From positions 516,175 through 580,174 of the forward strand of contig NZ_LIVQ01000004.1 of NCBI RefSeq assembly GCF_001905445.1: a DNA stretch of 64,000 nucleotides, written 5' to 3'. The translations under genes were made by a program, and so were the position numbers. The number at the start of each line of letters is the position of its first letter. Within the stretch, counting starts at the first letter, position 1. Origin of the DNA: Streptomyces sp. CB00455 (GTDB lineage Bacteria; Actinomycetota; Actinomycetes; Streptomycetales; Streptomycetaceae). Shown here piece after piece: positions 23,451 to 31,794 of the stretch. The notes under the pieces were generated by a model. That model was not told the origin of the DNA, searched no databases, and saw only the letters and a list, made by a program, of their open reading frames with translations.

Positions 23451-26243
23451 GTGAGCACCACCCCCGAAGACAGTCTCGAGAAGGCCGAACAGACCGCGTT
23501 GCTGCTCCTGCCGGGTGACCGCCAGGCAACGCCGGCCGAGGTGGACTTCGCCGTGAACACCGCGGTCAGCATCCTTGCTGCCCAGGGGATCACCGTGGAG
23601 CGGGACCAGGTGCGAAAGGTGCTCGAGGCCCGAGCTTCCGTGTTCCAGGCTGATTCCTCCGCCATGACGAACGACGAGGGCCACGTGGCCTGGCTCGCCG
23701 ACGCGAAGGCAGACCGGGAGTGGGACTTCTGGGACCGCTACCGGCGCTACCTGCTGAGTGTGTCCAAGCTCCCGACGCAGCTCGTGCGCCGCCTTGACCA
23801 GAGCACCGACGACGTTCTCGGTGAGCTGGAAGACCCTCAGCGAGAAGGCATCTGGCGCAGGACCGGGCTCGTGATCGGACAGGTACAGTCCGGTAAGACG
23901 GGGCAGTTCATCGGGCTCGCCGCGAAGGCAGCCGACGCCGGCTACCGGCTCATCGTGGTGTTCGCAGGGATCCACAACGACCTGCGCAGCCAGACCCAGC
24001 TCCGTATCGACGAGGGACTCCTCGGGTTCGACACCCAGTACCAGTTCCGCTCGGACGACGACGCGCATCGTCATATCGGTGTTGGCGCTATGTCGCATCA
24101 CGGCAAGCGGCTGAAGGCCGCGTCGCTCACCACCAGTCACGAGAAGGGGGACTTCGCCCGGAAGACGGCGGTCTCCGCGAACGTGCCGGTGGGCAGTGTC
24201 CCAGTGGTCCTCGTGGTCAAAAAGAACCGTCGGATCATCGACAACCTGCGCGACTGGGTCATCGACAACCACGGCGTGGAGGACCCGGAGACCGGCCGGA
24301 TGGTCGTTCCCGACCTTCCCTTGTTCGTGATCGACGACGAAGCCGACAACGCCGGGGTGAACACTTCCAAGGACCCGGACACCAACCCGTCGGCGATCAA
24401 CAAGGCCATCAGGCGGCTGGTCAACAGCTTCACAAAGGCGTCCTACGTCGGCTACACCGCGACTCCCTTCGCGAACATCTACATCAACCCCGACACAGAC
24501 GATGCCGAACTGGGCCCCGACCTCTTCCCGGAGAGTTTCATCCGTACCCTGCGGGCGCCGTCAAACTACCTCGGTCCCGAGCGTCTCTTCGGTCTGCAGA
24601 CCGACGGCGACGAGGAGGACATCGAGCCCCTGCCGCTTATAAGGCACATCAAGGACACGGACCTCTGGGTGCCGGACAAGCACAAGTCCCACCTCCAGGT
24701 TCCCGACTTCCTTCCGGAGTCGCTCCAGCGCGCCATCCGGTCCTTCGTCCTGACCTGTGCGGCACGCCGAGCGCGCGGGCAGGTCGCAGTGCACAACTCC
24801 ATGTTGGTGCACGTGACTCGCTTCACCGCTGTGCAGCAGCAGGTCCGCGACCAGATCGACGCCCATGTACGCCTGCTCTTCGACGTTCTCCAGGACCGGT
24901 TCAGCAGCGCACGTGAAGAACTCGAGGAAGAGCTGCGGCAGCTCTGGGAGGAGGACTTCGTCCCCTGCACCGAGGACATGACCGGTGACAGGCTCGACTG
25001 GGAGGAAGTCGAAGCTCATCTCCATGCCGCCCTCGCGAAGATCATCGTCATGGCCGTCAACGGTGCGGCGAAGGACGCCCTCCAGTACTACGAGCGCCGG
25101 GAGACCGGCTTGTCAGTCATCGCCGTAGGCGGCGAGAAGCTCTCCCGCGGTCTGACCCTCGAAGGGCTGTCGGTCAGCTACTACCTGCGTGCCTCCAAGA
25201 CGTACGACACCTTGTTGCAGATGGGACGTTGGTTCGGCTACCGGCCTCGCTACGAAGACCTGTGTCGGCTGTACACGACACGTACGCTGCAGCGCCAGTA
25301 CGCGGAGATCACTGCCGCCACAGACGAACTCCGGCGCGACGTCGAGGAGATGTCCGCGGTTGGACTCACCCCCCGCGAGTACGGTCTCAAGGTCAGAACC
25401 TCGTCGCTAGGCCTCGGTATCACGGCGTCCAACAAGATGAGGCAGGGCACACGTGTCCGCCTCAGCTACTCCGGTGAGCTTCCCGAGACGACCATCTTCG
25501 ACCTCTCCGAGAAGGTGGTCCGTAGCAACCACGAGCTGCTGGAGTCGTTTGTCGCACGCCTCGATGCGCACTCCGCCAGGGAGGTGGACGAGCGGAGCGG
25601 GACCATTGTCTGGAGCGGCGTCGCATCCTCCGACGTCACCGAAGGTTTCCTCGACTCCTACCTCACCGACCGACAGGCCCAGCGGGTGCGGCCGGCATTC
25701 ATCGCGGAGTACGTACGCCAGTGCGCCAAACAGGGTGAGCTGGGCAACTGGACGATCCGTCTGGCGAGCCGACTGCCCGAGGGAGCTCCGGCCGAGATCG
25801 CAGGCCATTCCGTCGGCCTCATCACGCGCAGCCACTCCAGGTCCTCGGAAGTTTTTTCCGGCCGCTACACGATCAAGCGTGTGCTCAGCCCTGCCGACGA
25901 GCTCCGCGACCTGACCCCGGAACAGCTCAAGCGTGCCCTGGAAGCCACGCAGGAAGCCGCGAAGGGGAAGCTCAACAGGAAGGGGGAACCGCTCGATCCG
26001 GACACCCCCCGCGGTCGGCCTTTGCGTCACCAGCGCCGCCCTGACCAGCCGTTGCTTCTGCTCTATCCCCTCAGCCCTGCCGAGGTGGCCAAGTCGTCGG
26101 GAAACCCCGAGCCGGTCGCTCCGCTGGTCGGGTTCGCAATCAGCTTCCCGTTCTCCCGCCACCAGTTGAAGACTGAGTACGTGGTGAACGACATCTGGTT
26201 CAAGCAGGACATGGAGTTCGACGACTTCGAGGACGAAGAGTGA
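23451..26243 (+). CDS. Z1-domain superfamily II helicase/ATPase
   Basis: 930 residues from GTG 23451, with GGAGG upstream. Walker A is GQVQSGKT (143-150) and Walker B is IDDEAD (294-299). The segment VGYTATPFANIYINPD is a motif III-like element. The Z1 signature covers GGEKLSRGLTLEGLSVSYYL and TYDTLLQMGRWFGYR (MGRWFGYR at 591-598). The protein is therefore an SF2-type motor in which the Z1 domain contains the second RecA-like lobe. It is the long, defining gene of the system and is followed, with a 4-nt overlap, by the nuclease-fold gene. Translocation or remodelling of foreign DNA is the likely role (inference). Confidence 0.92.
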   Translation: MSTTPEDSLEKAEQTALLLLPGDRQATPAEVDFAVNTAVSILAAQGITVERDQVRKVLEARASVFQADSSAMTNDEGHVAWLADAKADREWDFWDRYRRYLLSVSKLPTQLVRRLDQSTDDVLGELEDPQREGIWRRTGLVIGQVQSGKTGQFIGLAAKAADAGYRLIVVFAGIHNDLRSQTQLRIDEGLLGFDTQYQFRSDDDAHRHIGVGAMSHHGKRLKAASLTTSHEKGDFARKTAVSANVPVGSVPVVLVVKKNRRIIDNLRDWVIDNHGVEDPETGRMVVPDLPLFVIDDEADNAGVNTSKDPDTNPSAINKAIRRLVNSFTKASYVGYTATPFANIYINPDTDDAELGPDLFPESFIRTLRAPSNYLGPERLFGLQTDGDEEDIEPLPLIRHIKDTDLWVPDKHKSHLQVPDFLPESLQRAIRSFVLTCAARRARGQVAVHNSMLVHVTRFTAVQQQVRDQIDAHVRLLFDVLQDRFSSAREELEEELRQLWEEDFVPCTEDMTGDRLDWEEVEAHLHAALAKIIVMAVNGAAKDALQYYERRETGLSVIAVGGEKLSRGLTLEGLSVSYYLRASKTYDTLLQMGRWFGYRPRYEDLCRLYTTRTLQRQYAEITAATDELRRDVEEMSAVGLTPREYGLKVRTSSLGLGITASNKMRQGTRVRLSYSGELPETTIFDLSEKVVRSNHELLESFVARLDAHSAREVDERSGTIVWSGVASSDVTEGFLDSYLTDRQAQRVRPAFIAEYVRQCAKQGELGNWTIRLASRLPEGAPAEIAGHSVGLITRSHSRSSEVFSGRYTIKRVLSPADELRDLTPEQLKRALEATQEAAKGKLNRKGEPLDPDTPRGRPLRHQRRPDQPLLLLYPLSPAEVAKSSGNPEPVAPLVGFAISFPFSRHQLKTEYVVNDIWFKQDMEFDDFEDEE

Positions 26244-27247
26244 TCGACGAGAGTGTGTGGCAGGAGCTGGAAGCTCACCAGCAGACCCCGGGGAGGTCCA
26301 CCCGGCGGCTCTACCCCGACTCCCCACACGACATCCAGGTGTCGGTGACGCACCCCGCCCTCCGGCGGATGCTGCTGCTCGGCACTGACGCCAGGACCGC
26401 TGACACCGTACGTCAGGAGATCCAACAACTGCCGGCCACACGTGGCCTGCAGCTGAACCTGTCGTCGGTGTCCGGCAACCAGTACGAGCTCCAGGTCATG
26501 CTCACTGACGACGAACTCACGGAGGTGTTCACCCCGCTCGTCTCCGACATCGCAGAGGTGGTGCGGGACTCACCGACCACCGAGACGGCGGCGGAGGCTG
26601 CGGTTCGTCGCTACGTTGGGTGGCAGCAGCTGCTGCGCTCTGTGTCACGCGAGGGCCTGTCCCGACAGGCTCGGTGCGGCCTCTTCGGCGAACTCCACTT
26701 TCTCCTCGAGTACGTATTGCCGGCTGTCGACCAGCACACAGCTATCAGCTCTTGGACCGGACCCCGGCAGACGAACCAGGACTTCCAGCTGCCTGGCGCT
26801 GCGGTCGAGGTGAAGTCGACCACGGTCCGCTCTCCCCGGACGGTGCAGATCGCGAGCGAGCGGCAGCTGGACACGGCCGACTCGACGCCCCTCGCACTGG
26901 CCCATGTCGTCCTCGACGACCGGCAGCGGGGGCTCGGCACGAGCCTGAACGGCCTGGTGGACGAGATACGGGCTCGTCTGACCTCACCGTCCGCCTCACA
27001 GCGCTTCGAGAGCCTGCTGGTCCAAGCCGGCTATCTGCCGAACCAACGGGACCTCTACGACCATGATCGCTACACCCTGCGTCGCAGCGAGTTCTGGACG
27101 GTCGGGGAGGGTTTCCCCCGGATCGTCGAGGCCGCGCTGCCGCCCGGGATCGGCAACTGCACCTACACCATTGACGTGTCGGCCCTGGCCACCCACAGCG
27201 TGACCGCCGAAACACTGGTCGACCTGATCCGAGGAACCCATGGCTGA
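26240..27247 (+). CDS. DUF4420 protein with PD-(D/E)xK nuclease motif
   Basis: 335 residues from GTG 26240 (GTGA overlap with Z1). The core has Glu151 in LFGELHFLLEYVL, Asp181 in NQDFQLPGAAVEVKST, then Glu190 and Lys192. This is the E ... D ... E-x-K arrangement of restriction-endonuclease-fold proteins (PF14390 family). All four residues are present, so it is probably the cleaving subunit of the system. It overlaps the AIPR gene by 8 bp, which implies coupled synthesis. Confidence 0.85.
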   Translation: MIDESVWQELEAHQQTPGRSTRRLYPDSPHDIQVSVTHPALRRMLLLGTDARTADTVRQEIQQLPATRGLQLNLSSVSGNQYELQVMLTDDELTEVFTPLVSDIAEVVRDSPTTETAAEAAVRRYVGWQQLLRSVSREGLSRQARCGLFGELHFLLEYVLPAVDQHTAISSWTGPRQTNQDFQLPGAAVEVKSTTVRSPRTVQIASERQLDTADSTPLALAHVVLDDRQRGLGTSLNGLVDEIRARLTSPSASQRFESLLVQAGYLPNQRDLYDHDRYTLRRSEFWTVGEGFPRIVEAALPPGIGNCTYTIDVSALATHSVTAETLVDLIRGTHG

Positions 27248-29258
27248 GCACGACGTCCACGAGTACTCCCGCGCGCTGGTCACCGACATCCAGGCGCTGG
27301 CGGACGCCGAGGGCGGCTCGATTCCGAACACGTTCACCCAGCACGTACTCGAGATCCTTGAGGAAGCCGGTGTCGTCACCGACGCGGCACTCGCCTACCA
27401 CTCATCTCGGGGACTGGAGATCTACGGCTACGGCCTGCCTGAGGACGGGTCCAGCCTCGACCTCTACACGACGGACTTCAACCTGACCCCGTCGAGCAGC
27501 AAGCTGACCAAGGCCGAGTCCGACAGGCTGTTCCGCAGGTTGTTCGCGTTCCTGGGAAAGCACGGGGCAATCCGCCCCAACCAGGAGGACAACACCGACG
27601 TGCACGACATGTGCGTCGGTGTGGAGAAGGCGTTGTCGAATGTTCCGAAGATCCGCCTCTTCCTCCTCAGCAACCGGGTCAGCACGACGAGCGCCCCGGA
27701 ACCCACCGAGTTCGAGGGGATCCCCGTCACCTACGAGCTCTGGGACCTCGCGCGGCTCCACAGGCACGAGACATCCGGGAGCATCGGCGAGCCCATCAAG
27801 GTGACTTTCGAGCGTCCCCTTCCGTGCCTGGCGGCTCACAGCGACGAGCCCAACTACTCGGTCGTCCTGGCCGTGATTCCCGGTCGGCAGCTGGCCGAGC
27901 TGTACAAGGAGCACCGGACCCGACTGCTCGAACTCAACGTCCGGTCCTTCCTCCAGACCCGCGGCGCCGTGAACAAGGGTATCCGCGACACCCTGCTGAA
28001 CGCTCCGGGCCAGTTCCTCGCCTACAACAACGGTGTGACCGCCACCGCCTCAGACGTGGACTTCGAGACCGACGAGGCTGGCAGTCCCATCGCCATCAGG
28101 AGCATGACCGGCCTCCAAATCGTCAACGGCGGCCAGACCACCGCCTCGCTGCACCACGTCCTGACCCGTGACAAGCGGGACTTGGACGGGGTACACGTGC
28201 AGATGAAGCTCACGATCGTCGATCCCGCCCACCTTTCCGAGATCGTTCCGAGGATCTCCCAGTACTCCAACACCCAGAACAAGGTGACGCTCGTCGACTT
28301 CAGCTCAAACCACGAGTTCCACGTCGCCTTCGAGCGTGTCTCCCGCAGCCTGTGGGCTCCCGCAACCGACGGCAGCGGTCAGGAAACGCGATGGTTCTAC
28401 GAGCGGGCTCGGGGTCAGTACACCGACAAGTCCGCCGAGTATGAGACGCGCGCCGCCCAGCGCAAGTTCAAGCTGATCACGCCGACCCGGCAGAGATTCA
28501 GCAAGTCCGACCTGGCCACCTTCGTGCACTCCTGGGAACAGCTCCCGCACTGGGTGAGCCGCGGCGCCCAGAAGAACTTCGCCCACTTCATGGAGCGGAT
28601 CGAGAAGTCCGATCCCGTCGTGGACGTGCAGTACTGCAAGCGCGCCATCGCCACCTCCCTCCTTTTCCAGGCTGCCGACCGGATCGCCCGTACACACTCG
28701 GCTGGTAGCCACAAACGGCTGATCACGACCTACACGGTCGCCCGGCTCTCGCTTGAGGCCAAGAAGCGGATCGACCTCGACAGGATCTGGAACGAACAGG
28801 GCACCACAGATGCCCTGAACAGCGCCCTCGACGAACTCTGTCCCTTGATCATGGAAACGGTGATCTCCGGCGACCGGCACGTGTCGGAATGGGCGAAGAA
28901 GCCCGACTGCTGGGACGAGGTGTCGCGCATCCCGTGGACGCTCCCCGCCACGCTTGCCACCGAGCTCACGGCTGATCCCTTCGAGATCGCCTCGCCCGAG
29001 AGCACCGAGTCGGACGAGGCAGAAGCCGCCGTCGAGGACATCCCCAGCGAGGAGTGGCAAGCTCTCGCGGATTGGGCCCGCGAGGGCCGGGTCCTGCGCT
29101 CCGTGGACAGGCAGCTCGCCGACCGCGTCGCGCAGCGTCTATCCCAGGGGCGACGGGTCGTCGGGGCCCAGGCCAGGCAGGCGATAGAGGTCTACGAAGA
29201 CGCCCTGCGGCAGGGGTTCCACCCTGTTCCCGCCGACCTTGACCACGAGACGGCGTGA
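27240..29258 (+). CDS. AIPR-family protein (abortive infection phage resistance)
   Basis: 672 residues from ATG 27240. The family signature segments are FLAYNNGVTATASDV (AYNNG at 261-265) and LQIVNGGQTTASLHH (VNGGQTT at 295-301), then RISQYSNTQNKVTLVDFSSN and a helical C-terminal part. AIPR (PF10592) proteins are found in phage-resistance loci; their biochemical role is not settled. It is the last gene of the ATPase-Z1-DUF4420-AIPR operon and converges on the methyltransferase gene with 150 bp between. Confidence 0.9.
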   Translation: MAEHDVHEYSRALVTDIQALADAEGGSIPNTFTQHVLEILEEAGVVTDAALAYHSSRGLEIYGYGLPEDGSSLDLYTTDFNLTPSSSKLTKAESDRLFRRLFAFLGKHGAIRPNQEDNTDVHDMCVGVEKALSNVPKIRLFLLSNRVSTTSAPEPTEFEGIPVTYELWDLARLHRHETSGSIGEPIKVTFERPLPCLAAHSDEPNYSVVLAVIPGRQLAELYKEHRTRLLELNVRSFLQTRGAVNKGIRDTLLNAPGQFLAYNNGVTATASDVDFETDEAGSPIAIRSMTGLQIVNGGQTTASLHHVLTRDKRDLDGVHVQMKLTIVDPAHLSEIVPRISQYSNTQNKVTLVDFSSNHEFHVAFERVSRSLWAPATDGSGQETRWFYERARGQYTDKSAEYETRAAQRKFKLITPTRQRFSKSDLATFVHSWEQLPHWVSRGAQKNFAHFMERIEKSDPVVDVQYCKRAIATSLLFQAADRIARTHSAGSHKRLITTYTVARLSLEAKKRIDLDRIWNEQGTTDALNSALDELCPLIMETVISGDRHVSEWAKKPDCWDEVSRIPWTLPATLATELTADPFEIASPESTESDEAEAAVEDIPSEEWQALADWAREGRVLRSVDRQLADRVAQRLSQGRRVVGAQARQAIEVYEDALRQGFHPVPADLDHETA

Positions 29259-29408
29259 GCGGCGGCAGTCCCGGAACAGTTGGGGCTGCCGCTGCAGGGT
29301 TTCCTCGCCTAGCAGTCGTCTGGAAGTCAAGGCTGACGCCGAGCGAGCCACCCGCCCATCGCCGACGCCACACGCCTCAGCGTCCCTGTTCTGCCGGGGA
29401 AGGACCTG

Positions 29409-31385
29409 TCAGTCTGCGGATAGCACAGCATCGAAGGTGGCTGCGGCTCCCTCGTCCTCCTGTGGACGGGTTGGGCAGTAGTCACTCAGCGGGCAGCTTC
29501 CACAGACGGGCTGCTTGTCCCGGCACAGGTTCTCGCCGACGAACCTGATGGCGGCCATGCGCACCGGTGCATCACGGCCAGCGCCGAGAAGCTTTATGAG
29601 GTTAAGCCGCCCCTCGGTCAGTCGGTTGGTCAGGTGTGATTGGTTCTGCTGCAACCTCGCAGCCACCCGCAATGCACCCTGGTTGACCAGCATGATGTCG
29701 TCGCCGGCCAGCAGTCTGAACAACGCGAGCTCAGCTGGCTTGAGCCCCATCATCTTGCTGTGATCAAGGATCGAATCCGCGTCTACCCAGACCTCGGGCT
29801 TGTCGACAACCGGACCGAGTCGGTCTTCCAAACGCTGGCGGGCTGCTGCTGTCGGTGCCGCGTTCACGAGGGCAAGGTAAACGTCCCGTGTCAGTTCCTT
29901 GTGTCCAGCAACACCGTTCATCACGTTGGCGAGCTGACTCGGATGCAGCTTGCCTCCCGAGAGCACCGCCATGACGAGAGCGCCGAGCGGCTTCATCTTC
30001 CGGCCGTTGGGGAACTGGTACCACTGCTTACCAGCGCGCTGCTCCTTGGCCCAGCGAGTCAGCTCCTCACGTACCTTCGGCCACTTGTCCGTGGCCTCGT
30101 GTCCGACGGGTGCATCTTGCGGCAGGAGAACCCGGGCTGCAGCTTCACCCAACAGCGGGGGAACCGCGTTGCCAATCTGCCGGAAGGCGTCGCTCCGTGT
30201 GCCTGCGAACCGAAAGCGGTCCGGGAAGGTCTGGATCCTCGCGGCTTCACGTACGGTCAGCGTTCGCGGCTCTTCAGGATGGATGTACCAGTAACCATCC
30301 TTGGCGATGTGCGCAGTGATTGTACGGCTCAACTCGTTCCAGTCGAGCTTCTTGTACTTGTCCGTGAACTGCTCCGCGTCGTACCTCTGGAATTCCTTCT
30401 CGTCGTCTCCCAGCTTCTCCTCCAGCTCGGAGTAGAGGGTCTTGGAATCCATGATGGTGAAAATCTTGAAGTCGTCAGCGCGAACCCGTCGCGTCATGTG
30501 GTCATGGATTACATTTTTATCCGCCTTCTTGCGCATCTCCTTGGCGAAGGGAGAAGGTTTCGGCTCCTGATTCTCGTCGTAATCAAGAATTCGGGAGCCC
30601 ACCGGGTCCAAAGGCTTCGGATTGATCGCAGGAAGGTCGCTAATGGCATCCCGAAGGGTGGTCTGCTTCTTTGGCTTATCCCACGTGAAGCTGCCACCAT
30701 CTCTCCGCGCAAGCAGGATCAGACGCTTCCTGTGCTGCGGAACGCGATAGTTCCACGCATCGACGAGACGAACCTGGGTCGCGTACCCAAGGCTCTCCAG
30801 CTTTGCCTCGATGATGCGGATCACGCTGAAATCGTCGCCGAGTCCCATGTCGGGGACGTTCTCCATGAGGACAGTACGAGGAAGGAGCTGCTCCACCACG
30901 TCGACATAGGCGCGCCACAGTTCCTTGCGGATATCGTGCGGGTCGCGGTTGTGGTTGTCGACCAAGTGCCGAATCTTGCTACGCCCGGCACGACTGAAGG
31001 GCTGACAGGGAGGGCCTCCCGCCACGATGTCGATCTCGGCTCCGGAGTCAAGAATTCGCTGGACGAACGCGCCTCGCTGTCCGTCGTCCCCGAGGTCGAC
31101 ACAAAGGCTCATTCCGGGGAAGTTCACCGCATGAGTCTCGCGTGCCCGCTCGTCGAAGTCCACGGCCGCGGCGGTGGTCCATCCGGCTCGTTCAAGGCCG
31201 AGACTCAGACCGCCGGCGCCCGAGAAAAGGTCAACGGCGAGGCGCTTGCCTTTCCCGTAACCAGACCGGACCCATTCCCCGAATTTTTCTGGCTCACAGT
31301 GGTATTTGTGCTTGTCCAGCTTGAGGTAGTCGCTCCGCTCCAGGGGCACGCCATACGTATTTTTCGCCCCCTTCTCCTTTGCCAC
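29409..31385 (-). CDS. DNA cytosine-C5 methyltransferase with EndoIII-like [4Fe-4S] C-terminal domain
   Basis: 658 residues from GTG 31385 (GGAGG 8 nt upstream). Methyltransferase motifs: I VDLFSGAGGLSLGLE (51-65), IV GGPPCQPFSRAG with Cys127, VI MENVP (174-178), VIII VPQHRKR (215-221), and X near GNAVPPLLGEAAARV. The target-recognition region lies around 235-370. After about residue 450 comes a second, helical domain ending in Cys621-x6-Cys628-x2-Cys631-x5-Cys637, exactly the endonuclease III iron-sulphur spacing. The segment aligned to the glycosylase VDTHV-x-RV reads LVNQGALRVAARL, with Asn where the catalytic Asp is expected, so the tail may bind rather than cut DNA. It is the self-modification partner of the convergent operon (inference). 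Confidence 0.88.
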   Translation of the reverse strand: MAKEKGAKNTYGVPLERSDYLKLDKHKYHCEPEKFGEWVRSGYGKGKRLAVDLFSGAGGLSLGLERAGWTTAAAVDFDERARETHAVNFPGMSLCVDLGDDGQRGAFVQRILDSGAEIDIVAGGPPCQPFSRAGRSKIRHLVDNHNRDPHDIRKELWRAYVDVVEQLLPRTVLMENVPDMGLGDDFSVIRIIEAKLESLGYATQVRLVDAWNYRVPQHRKRLILLARRDGGSFTWDKPKKQTTLRDAISDLPAINPKPLDPVGSRILDYDENQEPKPSPFAKEMRKKADKNVIHDHMTRRVRADDFKIFTIMDSKTLYSELEEKLGDDEKEFQRYDAEQFTDKYKKLDWNELSRTITAHIAKDGYWYIHPEEPRTLTVREAARIQTFPDRFRFAGTRSDAFRQIGNAVPPLLGEAAARVLLPQDAPVGHEATDKWPKVREELTRWAKEQRAGKQWYQFPNGRKMKPLGALVMAVLSGGKLHPSQLANVMNGVAGHKELTRDVYLALVNAAPTAAARQRLEDRLGPVVDKPEVWVDADSILDHSKMMGLKPAELALFRLLAGDDIMLVNQGALRVAARLQQNQSHLTNRLTEGRLNLIKLLGAGRDAPVRMAAIRFVGENLCRDKQPVCGSCPLSDYCPTRPQEDEGAAATFDAVLSAD

Positions 31386-31794
31386 GACCCAATCCTCCGT
31401 ACTTGCCGACCTGAACGAGCTCCAGGAGATCACGCATGACGCTGCGGAGGCAAGGCTTCCGGTTGGTCCGCGCCGCCGTAAACCCTCGACTACCACGCGG
31501 GTGACCTGCCGAGCGAACGCCACCGCCCACTCGCCGTGCGAAAGTGGTCGCTTAAAGTAGTGATCTCCTCATGAGACACCCCATGTTAAAGGAGCCCCCC
31601 TAGGACTCTCCCCGTGACTGTCTTGTTTCAGGGCGACACATCCACGATCGCTACCTGCCTCAACGAGACCCCGCACCAGAAGACACGTTCGATCACAGTG
31701 CTGCGCCTCGTTTCATAGGCGCCGTAACCACCGCGGCCGCTGGCCCACCGCACGTACTGGCTTCTGAAGCATGATCTGCGCTGTGTCGGGGATC
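31386..31794. other. Intergenic stretch upstream of the methyltransferase gene
   Basis: 409 bp. It should hold the promoter of the methyltransferase gene (minus strand). Short minus-strand open frames here (for example one ending near 31628, reading RGGYGAYETRRSTVIERVFW) were not recognised and may be remnants. No firm feature is seen. Confidence 0.4.

Noticed and set aside
21903..31385. A Vsr-type mismatch endonuclease in the defence locus
   Set aside because: No Vsr motif was found; the nuclease-fold candidate is the DUF4420 gene instead.
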